Translations under genes and position numbers: made by a program
Part shown: positions 1 to 12,428 of the stretch, one piece after another
Layout: every line of letters starts with the position of its first letter
Numbering within the stretch: the stretch's first letter is position 1
The notes under the pieces: model-generated
The model's database searches: none
Seen by the model: the letters and a program-made list of their open reading frames with translations, nothing else
What the model was told of the DNA's origin: nothing
Source: Sweltsa coloradensis
Lineage: Eukaryota; Arthropoda; Insecta; Plecoptera; Chloroperlidae
Length of the DNA stretch: 64,000 bases
Direction: 5' to 3'
NCBI GenBank assembly: GCA_024449915.1
Contig: JAMZAV010002205.1
Coordinates: forward strand, 186,001 to 250,000

Positions 1-1454
1 CAAGCACCTCAGATCAACTTAGTCAAAGCCATTTCATCTCAAATCAATTCCTTGCTCAAGCTCCTATTAGAATGCTTTGTACAGACAATGCATAGTAATA
101 GGACTTCACTTAATAAAAGTATTTTTATTCCATGTATGTCTTAGTAAAAAATACGTAAAGTAGTTAGTACCTACTATCAAGTCAATACAGTGTACGGACC
201 TCAATCATTGTACACTGTAGAGTGTATTATATTATAATCCTATTCCAAAATAGTGTGAGATTATTCAGTCTTATTAAAAGCAAATCCTTTTGTGCCAAAA
301 TGAATTTATATGCAAATGAGTTCAGATTGTTTAAGCTCAAAATGTTTTGACTAATTTGGTATGAAATGCATGGTCGTGTGTTAGCCGATGTGGACTGAAA
401 ATGACGTCCCGCACCACTACGGTCCCCAGTGTGGGTACACAAATATCGGCAAGGAGTTACTGATTAGTTAAGATATTGAGATTGATGTAGAAATACTGAG
501 CAAGTATTTTTATTATTTAACTTTTAAGTGTCTTGCAACCCGGGTATTGATGACGTTATTTGTTGATCGGGCTGTTCCGTCGCGGTGGTGTTTGATAGAT
601 CTGCCAACGACTGAACGGAGTACGATCAATAAATAATATCAAGTATTGGGTGTTTCCCACTTCCTCTGCTTCTGTTTGTAAATCAGTAGTCAGCCCATTA
701 ATGCAAGTGTAGAAGCGTTATGTACGTTTGGTCAGTGAGGTTAGTTAGTGTTTGGTGCTACTACCAGGAAAGACTAAAGCCTTGTTCACAATCACAACCA
801 ATTAGCGTACGTAACTTATAGAAAATACCAAGTTGGTCACATTGCAACTGTCCACATCCAAGTTTGTCCAAGTTAAACTTGGCGGTCATGTTCATAATTT
901 CCGTAATATTATATTGCTCAAAAGAATGCTGAGAGAATGCTCAAAAGCCTGAAAAGAATAATCCAAATTAATGGGGGTTCCAATAGTAGGGCCTACTACA
1001 GAATATGGATGATTCTGATTCACTATTAATCGGTGAGCTTAACGCAGCCATAAGTGGATTGACTGGATTCATCATGTTTTGTTAACGACCATGTTAATTT
1101 ATGTAATTTTCACGCATTAATTTGTGTATGCTAATTGATTGTGTATGAGACTTTACAGTTAACTAATGCAGTCCTGTGCATCTTTCCTGTTGTTATTTAA
1201 AGTTAATTTTTTGTAAAAGTGGAAAAAGTAATTGCACTTAAATTAATACGTGCTGATGGCATGCTCACTTTTGTGACAGATTTTATGTGAAAGACGTTGG
1301 TTCTTTTTGAAGGTGTATTCAGCTAGTTTGAACCTGGCTAGAAGTATTCTGTCTACTGATAATTTGTGTTTAGATGTCCCTCTGAGTTAGTGAAATTTAT
1401 TGTTTTTTACCAGCTTTGGTATATAAGCAAAGTCAGTTTCTACAGTCTCAGTCA
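1..1454. other. AT-rich stretch without recognisable gene
   Basis: No open frame here has a recognisable family motif, codon pattern or splice context. The only open frame of note is a 71-codon minus-strand one with no motif. The end of an unseen gene or plain intergenic sequence are both possible. Confidence 0.4.
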
Positions 1455-2263
1455 CAGTGTTCTCCCCAGGCCCGGACCGCCGGGCGGGCCGCCCGGCGAT
1501 AATTCCCTGCCGCCCGGCAATAAAAATTTTGAAAAAAAAAATTAACAAATTTTTGAATTTTTTTTTTTTTTTTTTTTTTTTTACTTAACGATTTGCGAAT
1601 TTAATAAACTATCTGTCCACTGAACGTTAAAACGTCCCATCCCTAAACTGCAGCACAGATTGTAAACAACATCGTGGAGGCTAATCTCGCTGATCACTAT
1701 AGAACCCAACAAGGAATGCATTTGAACAAAACACTTAAGTTGGCAAAATGGCAATCATCGCTATGATCGTGAACATTAACTGCACACAAGGAGCACACAC
1801 AAGTGAACAATTTTAGCAATTTTCCAAGTTTATTGATTGCTAGGACGAATTTTGAAGTAATAAAAATGAAGTCATCAAATATAACAATGTTTCAAGTTAC
1901 AAATCCTACAAATCTTAGATTATAACCACTTAGAAAGAATAACATCATCACCTTTATACGGGCCTATTGTACTCATTGTAGCAATAGGACTACAGTAATT
2001 CACAAAGCCTACATTACAAAGGAGAAAATATACTTAAGACTATGATTTCAATCAAATTTGAAATGTTTATAGGCCAACTTCATACCACTAAACCAACAAA
2101 AGTAAGCAACTTTAAAAGGTCTTCAAAAACCTCTAAAACTCACCAAATCGAATCTAGGATCTCAAATTTTTTCCGGGGGACCCACTATTTTTGGCCCTAC
2201 CCGCGAGTACCCGGCAATGTTTATGAAATACCCAGTGAACATTTTTTTCTGGGGAGAACACTG
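1455..2263. mobile_element. Non-autonomous DNA transposon with perfect 15-bp terminal inverted repeats
   Basis: The left end CAGTGTTCTCCCCAG (1455-1469) is matched exactly by its reverse complement at 2249-2263. The direct repeat CAGTCA lies just outside both ends (1449-1454 and 2264-2269). Just inside the left end is a GC-rich block of CCGG/GGCC words (about 1470-1500), followed by long A and T runs. No transposase frame is present. The CAGTG-type terminus suggests hAT, but the apparent duplication is 6 bp rather than the 8 bp usual for hAT, so the superfamily is open. Confidence 0.75.
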
Positions 2264-2505
2264 CAGTCAGTTGTTTTTCTACCAAAGAACTAAGCTAAAG
2301 TTAATTTTATTAATTTTATTCTAGATAGTCTTGAATCAGTAGGTACTGCTTACTACCAGTGCATCACTCTACACTGTAACTTTTATTTTCTAAGGTTTCT
2401 TTGACTAAATGTTGAGTGAAAATAATTTAACAAACAACACATCAAACTGAAAATTTTTATATTTGCCATTTTATAATTTATGCATACATATACATACATA
2501 TGTGT

Positions 2506-3391
2506 GGCTCGTTGGTCTTGTGGTTAGCATCTCTGCTTCCAATGCAGGAAGTCCAGGGTTTGATTCCCGCTATAGGCAGAAGTTTTTAAACTTCTGATTT
2601 GGACTTTAGCCCATCAGTTCTTGGCTTAGGAATTTGTAAACGGTGACTTTGGAGCCGTCCTAGCAACGAGGCACATAATAAATTCAAAGTTGTTATGAAT
2701 CGGCCTTGTTGATTCTGGCGTTGACCTGCGGGTGTTTGCACTGTCCATACCACTGATTGCTATATTTCCTCATTATCATTATCTGTTGCCACGTCCAACT
2801 CTGCGTTGGGTCGGCATTGAAGACAGGCCTCTCCATCTTCTTCTGTCCTGCCACCACTCCTCTCCTTCCACCACTTTCTAGTCTCCTCCATGCTGTTCTA
2901 CATCCTTTCTCACACTATTCTGCCATTGTTGTCGTGGTCTGCCCCATGGTCTCCTACCGGAATTCCCAATTCTATCATCCTTCTTGGTAATCTGGCTCCT
3001 TCCATCCTTTTGACATGTCCAAACCACTTGAATCTTCTCTCTCCAATACGCTCCATTAAATTCCTCACGCCTACTTGATCTCGGATATCCTCATTCCGTA
3101 TTCGGTCCCATCTAGTCTTGCCTACAATGCTTCTCAAAAACTTCATATCTACAGCCTGCACAAGGCTCTCATCCACTGTTGTCATATTCCAAGTCTCTGC
3201 TGCATATGTCAGTATTGGAACAAAGTAGAGTATTGGAACAAAGTAAAAATATTGATCTTTGGTTGATAATCAGCATCGCTTACTTGCCGATTGCGTCGGG
3301 GCCTGCAGAATTGGCAAGGTCGCTTTGGTTTAATGTCCCCCACTGAAAATCAGTTATATGACAGTGAACTGAGTGGGTAGACTCTAAATAC
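2506..3391 (+). repeat. tRNA-derived SINE, copy 1, split by a LINE fragment
   Basis: The tRNA-like head starts GGCTCGTTGGTCTTG and has a polymerase III B-box-like GGTTTGATTCC at 2557-2567. The body runs to 2753 and resumes at about 3248, ending in the tail GACTCTAAATAC-like sequence near 3391. An intact copy at 58565-58937 matches both halves in the same order, which shows that 2754-3247 is foreign. The tail motif GAGTGGGTAGACTC also occurs alone near 6990-7030 and 8107-8156, so further truncated copies exist. Confidence 0.8.
2754..3247 (-). mobile_element. 3'-terminal fragment of a non-LTR retrotransposon ORF
   Basis: The minus-strand frame (readable 3247 down to about 2910) begins with an ILTYAAETW-like segment. 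It continues with MKFLRSIVGKTRWDRIRNED and then RFKWFGHVKRMEGARLPRR. Tyr-Ala-Ala-Glu-Thr-Trp followed by the Trp-Phe/Leu-Gly-His-Val-x-Arg-Met block is typical of the region after the reverse-transcriptase domain in RTE/L2/CR1-type LINEs. The catalytic RT motifs are absent, so the copy is 5'-truncated and dead. A related fragment lies at 22237-22715. It sits exactly where the SINE is interrupted. A 16-bp unit (GTATTGGAACAAAGTA) is tandemly repeated at the junction near 3212-3246. Confidence 0.8.
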
Positions 3392-6300
3392 AAATTTATT
3401 ATTTATTTATTATTTACATAGTGTATTTTGAGTCAAATGTGAAATCTAAAAGATGCTTACATTTTATAATGGTCAAGAATTGATCTCTCCTTAATCAAAT
3501 CAAATCACTAATTAATTATTTAATTCATTTTTAAGTTTTCACCATGTAGTAAGCAATTTACCCCATGGTTAGCCATTATTATTATTGTATTTAATATTTT
3601 ATCTGCACGCTTACTTTGCAAATTTGAGTTACTAAGCATAGGATGCAACAAATTATTATAAGCACGTATAAGTTGTCAAATATGAGACAAAACTCGATTA
3701 TTTATTATTATATAGTGGCCCAAGTTTGTAATCGTTGACAATGACATGTCTTACACTCACGTGAGTTAGATTCCTTGGTGCTCTTGGTTGCACTTTATAT
3801 TTAGTTTACCCATGTACTTCTAAGAAATGAGTGATTTGAAGACATGCACAAAATGTGATGGCAAAACACGTTTGTGTTTGTGCACTCGCATTCACGAATA
3901 CACATCGCACTACACGTTACCTTTGATTTTGTTTTAAGCTATTTTAATTACGTTTTAGGCAAAGTATTTTGCTGCAATACTTTATTTACATTAATTATGT
4001 TTTGTTTTATTATTGACTTTACTTTTGCGTTTTGTGTTATTTAGGAAAATACTAGATAGATGTTATATCAGTGTTTTTGTTTTGTTTGGTCTTTATTGCT
4101 TTAAACACACTCTAAGTCATACCTAGCCGATTGGCGTATATTACTTTATTATATTTTTATTATACATCATGTGCTCTTAAACTGTACAATTAATGAGAGT
4201 GATGACAGAGATAGGGCCAGCTTACTTGAAGTTGAGAGGGATCCCATAGCAGAAGAACACAAAACACTAACAAACATACAAAGTACAAACTACTACATTT
4301 TACGTGTTTGTTTTTGTGTTTTTTCTATTGTGTTATGCCTGCTCCTTTTTTCCTGTTGGTGACCTATCTCTTTCATGACCCAACCTTTTGGCATTATTTT
4401 CATCACAGTTAGAATAGAATAGATTTTTAGTTGTTTAATGTTTAGTGGTTAGTTTTAGTCTATCCTTTGCCTAAACCTATGTAATAAGGAGCTGTATTAT
4501 TTTCTGTTCTCAAGTGTTAAGGTTACCTTTTACTAAGTCACTATCCATGCACAAGTATTGACTTGACTTTCACTGTCACTAAGATTAATTCAAGTCACTA
4601 TCCAATCCATGCAGTAATTGCTCACAGTATGCAGTTAAATGTACCTACATTGTTTAGAACTATCATTACAATTTTGTACTTGCAAGACCTAAAGGGCAAA
4701 GGCTCTTAGTAATTAGTATATTAGGCCAGTACTATGTCAAAGCTCAAGCTTCAAGTTTGTGTACTGCTTTTAAATTGTCCCAAAGCTTAGACTAGTCATG
4801 TGATGGTATTTTGTTTGGTCAGTGTTTCATTCCATAGATTATCTGTCGACGTAACAAAATCTCAAGACAATTAACATAGCGGCAGAATTTTACCATTCCC
4901 AATTTAAACTTGTTGCTCAATTATGTTTCCAGTTTAGTCAATTTGCCTTGTGTTAATTCGCCAAATGTATTTGTCTTAAAGTAGGGTACCTACTACGATG
5001 ATGCGATTGCATGATTTGTATTTAGCTGGTGAGTTTCAGACAGGCTGCGTTCTATACCGGTGAACTGACTGTACGGCACCTTCCAACCCCTCTGCCACAA
5101 AATGTCAGCTAAGGCACAAATTTCCCTACAGTTAAAAATTAGAATATACAGTAAATCAGTTGGAATTTTATCAGTTGGAATTATCACTTAGGCCTATATC
5201 AGCTGGTATTATCACATGTTACATGTTACTTAGTGTAGTTAACAGAATATTTTTGTGAACTTAACATTGTTGTTAATGTAGACTAGTCTGATTTCGTAAC
5301 TGAGGGGCGGCGCGCATAATCCATCTGACATTTTACTTGCTGCTTCCAAAATGAACATTTTATCTGCAATTTTTCCACAGTGCAATATTTTTATTCTAAA
5401 ATGTCTTCAAGGAACAAAATTGTTAAAGTAAAAAAAAAAAATCACCAAAACATTTCCCCTAGAGACTACAAAAAGCAATTTTAGAAGCCCTAAAACAAAA
5501 ATTTCAGTTGGCTAGTTTATGCACGCGGACCCTCGATTATTAATCATTTATTTACTATCATTAATGAAAGTGATCTTGTAGTTTTTCAATTTATGTTGAA
5601 ACTGTGACAGAAGCAAGTAATGTAGGCGTATCTATTTTTTATTTATCATTATTACTGTAGGCTTTATAAAATCTTAATTTGAGTTACGGTCCCAGTACAA
5701 CATTGTCGTAACCGGAATCATAGTTGGTATATCGTACAAAATATTACAACTCAACAGCGTCCGCAGTCAAATCACAACCAACGCTATCGGGATTGTAGAA
5801 GAGCTACGAGTGCAATGTGATCCTAACAATTGTTCTCAAGGCTTTATTATTATCTGTTTGTTGTTGTTGTTGTTGTTTCTATACATTTTGTATGGTCTTA
5901 TTAGTGGTTAATACTTAATAGTACAAAACACATACATTTCTACCCCAGTCAAGACTAGTCAATTTAAAGATAAAATGTACGCCTAACTAAGTTTTTAACA
6001 ACTTCCGATCTTGATATTAAATAAGAAGTACCCTCGTTCCAGTCTCGAATCAATGGTCACAACTTAGGAAACAGCTCAAACTTGTGTTTCTGTACTTTAT
6101 TATTTTATTGTATTTTTAAGGGACAGGTCGGCCACTGTAGGGTTATGGACAGTCCTTATACCCTCTTTAGTCACTCATCATGGTTAAACAAAGATATGCT
6201 CTATTTTACACACTAAATAGTAAATACAAACTACAAAGCTGACGAGCACTAGGTTTCAACTTGCTCAGATACCTAGGTATTTTACATATGGGAACAACAA

Positions 6301-7719
6301 GCATGGGTAGGCTTAGCGAGTGACCAAAATAGGGAACAAAACTTAAAGTTTATTTCAGTATTCACTTCTCCTTGGTGGAGGTGCCAGGTAAATAGCAATT
6401 CTCCCTTTTGGTGGGTCTAGAACCCCCCCCCCCCCCATGTCAATCGAGGTCGTCTTTGGATTTTATTTGACGCGACACTCGCACAGACGGACGTAAGCGA
6501 TGGATTAGAAAAGCTTGTCAAGTTGTTTTGCTAATAAGAAATAACATGAGATAATGGGAAGGAGAAGACTGAATAGTGATTTATGTATCCTCCCTGTTGT
6601 TTTGTCCCCAAGCAAACGGTGAATGTTTTGGGCACTTCTCAAGCTCTTCCTTAATTAAACAATTAAGTTTGTTATTAGGTAAAAAAATATTGTACCAGGA
6701 TATTTAATCATTCCAAAAGAGTTATACAATATATTACAAAAATTAGTTAGAGTATGTTTGTTTAGTAACTATAAACAAGCATTGTGTATGTAGGCCTATT
6801 TGTTGAAAGAAAAACCCAAGTTTTGCACTTTAAATATGTAGGTAGGCCTAGTTAGTGTTGTTGCACCTTCATCAAATGTTTGCAGTTATTTTACCTATAT
6901 AGTAACTGCACCAGCACAGCTTCAGGTAGTGAAGATAGTGAAAGAACATCTCAACAAGTTTAATCTGCCTCCAAGCATAGCTGCAAGAGTAGTTATGTGA
7001 CTGAGTGGGTAGAATCTAAATACGATTTCTTTTACTAGGCTTTCGTAGTTCTTATAGCAGGCCTAAGTGACCACTTATAATTGAAAATCTGTGTGGCATT
7101 ATGTTTCAACTATATTTATTGCAAGTACCAAAGATTCATGTACAACATTAGAGAAGATTGACTTAATTGGTTTATTTCATCCCAATAAGGCATTAACTTT
7201 TCCGTACGCGTAGTAAGGAAACCTTTATCTGTAATTCTCGTCGAGTGCTTCGCCACCCGAGCCGGCGTCTCCTCTTCTCACTTCTATGCTAGCAACCCTA
7301 ATAGTGAACGCCAATGTTCACGACTAGTCTTAGATGATCTGTTACCACAGTCCACACGGAGGAATACTCAGAATTAATAATACATTGTTTACTACGTAGA
7401 ACCTACTAAAGGCACAATCATGGATCGTGGTTTATACTGTCTTTACCCCAAAGAATACCCCAGTAATAGTTCTGGTACTCTACTTGCTTTACAATTGCAA
7501 AAAAGGAATTTCATCAAGGTTAAAACTTAGAATACAGCTCCGTTATGTGTTATGACTGAATATAATTCATTCAAAAAATGGTTAGCAACATTATACGAAC
7601 ATTTAACTAAACAATGTTGCACATTGAGTGAATGTGCAGCTCTGCCTACGTTATTTATGTAAAAGAGTAGCCTATTGAAAACACAGGTTCTCTGCAAGGC
7701 GAGTTAGAATAGATGCTTG
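3392..7719. other. Intergenic stretch, no gene seen
   Basis: AT-rich sequence with short open frames only, none with a recognisable domain. It holds a C14-type homopolymer at about 6423-6436 and a truncated SINE tail near 6990-7030. Nothing else could be supported. Confidence 0.4.
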
Positions 7720-8030
7720 GGAGACGGATACTCTAATACAATCGGTATACGGTAATACATGTCCCATACGAGGCGAGCTTCAGATGTACGGAGGCAGATA
7801 ATCTCATACGATCGGTGTACGGTAATACATGTCCCGTGCAAGGCGAGCTACAGATGTACGGAGACAGGTAATCTCATACGATCGGTGTACGGTAATACAT
7901 GTCCCATGCGAGGCGAGCTTCAGATGTACGGAGGCAGATAATCTCATACGATCGGTGTACGGTAATACATGTCCCATGCGAGGCGAGCTTCAGATGTACG
8001 GAGACAGGTAATCTCATACGATCGGTCTAT
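7720..8030. repeat. Tandem repeat, 70-bp unit, about 4.4 copies
   Basis: The unit contains ACGGTAATACATGTCCC, then GGCGAGCTTCAGATGTACGG, then ATAATCTCATACGATCGGTG. Successive copies begin 70 bp apart (for example 7759, 7829, 7899). Copies differ at a few positions. The overlapping 60-68 codon frames here are by-products of the repeat: 70 is not a multiple of three, so each copy is read in a different frame. Confidence 0.9.
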
Positions 8031-11000
8031 GGTGGCAGGTGTAAATCTCACGGGAAATTAGTGCATGCACAGCTACCTAGCAATATCATACATACAGCCA
8101 CATGACAAGTCCCCCGCAGAAAATCTGTTCTGCGACTGAGTAGACTCTAAATACAAAAGTATTAATCATTGATCTATTCTGTATTATTCCTCCAAGCGTT
8201 TTCACCCATCTAAAATGTTTCCGTAACTGAGGATCAAGAAACTCGCATGCTTAATGTATTTAACTGCAATTCTAATTTATCAAACAATCAGTCACTATTT
8301 ACTATGCACGTAGAATGTACACCGTTGAACATGACTTAACATTGACGCACCAAACATGGCACGTGTCTCCTCTAGGGCTGTGACGTAGCCAGCCTCTGGT
8401 GGCAAACACTTGTACTAATGTGTATACGTTAGTCACCCGAGCGTGTCGTATTCTCAATACGCACTGCACACAACCGCTTGGACAACTATCTCAATCTCTG
8501 TACGTTGCACATAGAATTTTGCAACAAAGAGAAGGCCTGAGTTTAATATATACTGTACATTAAATAAAGTACATTTTATTATAGTATGCATTATAAATTA
8601 AAAATAGTACTATTAAACAATCTGTGATAAACTAAACTAAAATGTTATGCATTGCGGTTGATGTGTTGTGATGTAGATGTTGTATTTGCCATCCCCAGTG
8701 CTGGACAAATGGCATTGTACAATGAAGAGGGCAGACCGACGCAGGAACCCAACCAAGTCTTAAAACAAAATGCTTAAAATGTTCAACATTTTGGTGCTTA
8801 TTGTTCAATTTTCAATGTCCAATGGCTTGGCCTCTATTTGCATCCTATGAACAAATATTTTATGTGCAACACTTGTCGACGTTCTTATACCTGGCCATCT
8901 AAGTAATCTCTAATTTACATCTTTACGCCACGGAAGTAACAATATTTTATTGACATCAAGTTTATTTCAATGTCTGTTTGAAGGTTCAAGACTAGCATTT
9001 GACCTGATGACATTATAAACCGATGTCTTAAACCAAAATATTGAGTGGAAAAGGTTTGTAATTGTTTCAAGACTTGGCCCCTGGTGCTGCTAGCCAACGG
9101 CCGTGTGTTCTCTTCTAAGCAATTGGGATGTGATACGTTCGTTATACAGGTGGTTCTCAACCTTGATTTGCCCTTAGAGCAGGTATCTTTTCCGTGTGCA
9201 AAGAAGTCGGGAATTTCCTTTCAATAAAAATACGAATGATTATGTTAATCTGGATGGATGAATTGACGAACACCATCAAGGTACTGACCCAGCAGCAAAA
9301 CATAATTTATTCTCTACAATCGTTTTAAGTTGATCAAACCAAACTTTTACCAGAAAATTTCCTTTGTATACAATTAATAATGTTATTGAAATATCATGTG
9401 AAAATATAACAATTTGCTGACTTTTGAAATTGCTACAAAGCACTATAATTTTACTGAAACCATGGTTTGCCCATGCCATTTTTATTCATTCAACAACTTT
9501 TTACATCAATATTTTAATTTAATTCAGCCGTTTCATGACATAATTTCAGAATAAACATTTTAAGATAACCTCTTACGCAAGCTAAAAACATGCTATAAAA
9601 TGCTTTTGCTAAATATTCAAAATACAATTTCCATGTATTTATTTGTTAATGCCAAGTTTTGCAAAGACCCTAACTACATCTAAATAAAATAAATGGTGAC
9701 AATGAAATGGCGTAATATTGCATTTATAACTGTGTGTCCTGGCCTCCCATTGAGAACCACCGACATGTGTACTGATGAATGTGATGGTCGTCATCCAGGG
9801 TAGCAGAGGTGATTTGGTCCTAGTTGTAGCAAGCTGTTTCTGTTTCTACAACTAGGTCCAGTTTATAGGAACCAATGGAGTCTAGGCGGATAGCTATGAT
9901 TGACGGCAATGTGGGGAAATGGGGGAATTAGTAGTTACTACCTCTTTACACACACTTGCATTGTTTCGTCACATTGTTGCCAATCATAACTCAGCGGCTT
10001 GTGTATGTTTTGTAACGTGTACTAGTAGTACAGGGTGACAAACAGTTCTGCCAGGTTCTTACCACTTCCCTCTGCATAACCGTAATTATGTATTCTGCAT
10101 GTTGGAAAGAACTGTACCATGAATAAAATGTACGTATTAAAAGTGAAATCACAGTGCACGTTTACGTATAAGTATTTCTTAAAGTTTTAAAATTTCTTCC
10201 CAGTGTTCATTTTAGTGTAGTAGTTAGTATAATCTTAATCTGTGGCCTATTGGTACGTTTACATACCTTAACAAGGTCCGGATTGTGGTCTTTACTCATC
10301 TCTACTTGTTAATATTGTATTGTGGACCTACAATATAAGTCTGAATGTAAACTGTGTTTCATGTTATCGATTGTTCTCTACTGATGATGCAAATGTATAT
10401 AAATAAAAAAACTAAAATAAATAGCTGTGCATGGATCTTTTATTGTAGGACTGACTATTTATAGGGATCAATCACAAAGTTTGAAATATAAGTGGTTGGT
10501 ATAATATAACTTACAAAGATGTGATCCACAATCAGCCACAATTCTGGTTTAATTTCTTTATTTCAATTATATTGTGATTGAGCCTTAACATTACCAACCA
10601 ATCGATCATATTTAGGTACCTGCGGGATTTCTTTTCGAAGAGAGTTACAAGAATGATTCTGACTGATAAATCTACTCCCATATTATTACAAATTAAGAAA
10701 GTGAAGTGCATAAAAGTTTGGAAGTCTTACTGCATTTGGAGACTGGGACCACTTAAAAACATTAAATGCAAAATAATTTGCAACGGTTGTAAGTTATGTT
10801 ATGACAGCTAGTCGTTATTTGTACACTACATCTATCTATTACAGAGCTACATGGCATCAGATTCTGTACAAGAGCGAGTGTATCTACCGAACTGGGACGG
10901 AATCTCCGCCTGTTTGCACACAGGGCCCACCACTCGCGAACAATTTTTTTTTCAAAACTTTTTTTAGTATTTGAGCATACTGCAAGGAAACCTAATGAAA

Positions 11001-11472
11001 TTTGAAAAATGTCATCAAGTTACTTTTTACCCACCATAACATTTCTAATGAAGATTGTAATCAACAAAACGTTGTGAAACTGAAGGCTGCAATACAGGGT
11101 GGGAACACAGGGTGCAGATTCTTTACTCAACAAACAGTTCATCATTACATAGTAAACGATCCATATGAGTGCGGATATAGTGTTTTTATTTAGTTCATAG
11201 AATGATTTACCCTTTTTGATACATAGGTACTTCATCATTTTAAGTATCCTTTAAGTATGTAATATAATTATTCATTAGCCATATAACTCATAAGCAGTTA
11301 CCACTACCATTTTATAGTAGGTATACAGTGGTTTAAGTGGGGCGGAATGAGCTGGTATGCACACATACCGGCACTAATTTTAAGCGATTTTATGCTATTG
11401 GACTAATTATTAAAAGTTTTGTTGCACATTTTATTTATATTTGCTCCTCCAATGTTTTTTTCTTCTGTCACA
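8031..11472. other. Intergenic stretch, no gene seen
   Basis: Only short open frames without motifs. A SINE tail fragment (GACTGAGTAGACTCTAAATAC-like) lies at 8107-8156. An exon-like open stretch follows a good acceptor near 10850 but resembles no family I know. Confidence 0.35.
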
Positions 11473-11652
11473 AGTAGCCCGCGATGGCACATATGATTAG
11501 GGCGCTGGTCCGAAACTTATGGTTCTACAAGGACGTGGGTTTGAATACCGCATCGGCATAAGGCATGTTTTTTTTTAAAATCATCTTTCATCGTCATCTA
11601 TCAACACTCATCTTTTGAATAGCCTTAGTGCACGAATAGGGACGTTAACCAA
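11473..11652 (+). repeat. tRNA-derived SINE (tail shared with other SINEs)
   Basis: The head AGTAGCCCGCGATGGCAC is followed by a B-box-like GGTTTGAATACC near 11540. The 3' part contains CATCTATCAACACTCATC, then GAATAGCC, then AGTGCACGAATAGGGACGTT. The same tail, with small changes, ends the 5S-derived SINE at 35038-35490 and is found in the minus-strand tRNA-SINE at 57000-57110. Too degenerate to be a functional tRNA gene. Confidence 0.65.
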
Positions 11653-11698
11653 CAAAAACCATTAACCACCTCATCATACTGTCACAAATACTACTATA

Positions 11699-12426
11699 GA
11701 TGACATTTTTTTATTTATCGGGTTGTTTCGTAGCGGCGGTAGTGATATCTTTCTGTCGACGTTTCGAAGACCATGTTATCTTCTTCTTCAGGACATGAAA
11801 ATTATGATATGAAGTTTGTGAAATTCCTCTTGTTTCTTGTTATTGTTTTTTTTTCTATTGTTATTATTAAAGTTTTTTGATTGGTTTACCTAAATAAGCT
11901 TCCTAAATTCACTGTCAGATTATCATTTGCTAGACAACTTTCCTATTTCGTAGTCTTCCACCCCAGACATCTTCCTCTTGAACCGGCACAATCCCTTGGA
12001 CTGGATCTATGATAACTTCCTCAATAGGGTTGATTTCTTTACACTGTATTGTTTCTCGTTTAGTGACTGACTTTAGAACAGGATCCCATGCATGGCTGAG
12101 GACAAAACAGTGATCCCTGTTGAAGTTGTTGGGATGTTTTTTTATTTCTATTGCCTCCCTAACTACTCGTGGTACTGCTGAATCAACCTTGAACAAAACT
12201 GACGTTTGATCAAATTGAATTTTATGATCCAATTCTAAAGCGTGATCAGCTACAGCAGACAGGCGTTGATGTCTTTGCAAATCATTTACTCCTCTATCAT
12301 CTCGGATTGCCTTTGCTGCTAAACCCAGTCGTATGTGTCGTTCATGCTCCTTTAATCTGGTTGATATTTTTCTCCCGGTCTCTCCAATGTACACATCTCC
12401 ACATTCACATGGTACCTTGTAAATTC
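11699..12426 (-). repeat. Inverted upstream pseudo-LTR of the Penelope-like element
   Basis: Reverse complement of 14065-14791, with one-base differences in homopolymers. It carries the last roughly 165 codons of the polyprotein (GIY-YIG part) plus the 3' untranslated part, all in minus orientation. The open minus-strand frame at 11930-12394 is this copy, not a separate gene. The match ends abruptly at 12426/14065. Confidence 0.93.
11754..11795 (-). ncRNA. Hammerhead-like core, inverted copy
   Basis: Exact reverse-strand counterpart of the motif at 14694-14735, in the inverted pseudo-LTR. On the minus strand it reads TGTC, CTGAAGA, hairpin, GAAAC, GTC, GACA. All core residues are kept in this copy. 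Confidence 0.55.
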
Positions 12427-12428
12427 TG

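Noticed and set aside
2557..2567. Genuine tRNA genes at 2506, 17585, 57062, 58565
   Set aside because: B-boxes are good but acceptor and anticodon stems do not form, and the heads are followed by SINE bodies.
7720..8030. CRISPR-like array
   Set aside because: Whole 70-bp units repeat with no unique spacers, and the genome is animal.
10850..10970. Possible host exon after an acceptor-like CTATTACAG
   Set aside because: The open stretch (about 38 codons) matches no family and no partner exon was found.
11930..12394. 154-codon minus-strand gene
   Set aside because: It is the inverted duplicate of the Penelope GIY-YIG end, not an independent gene.
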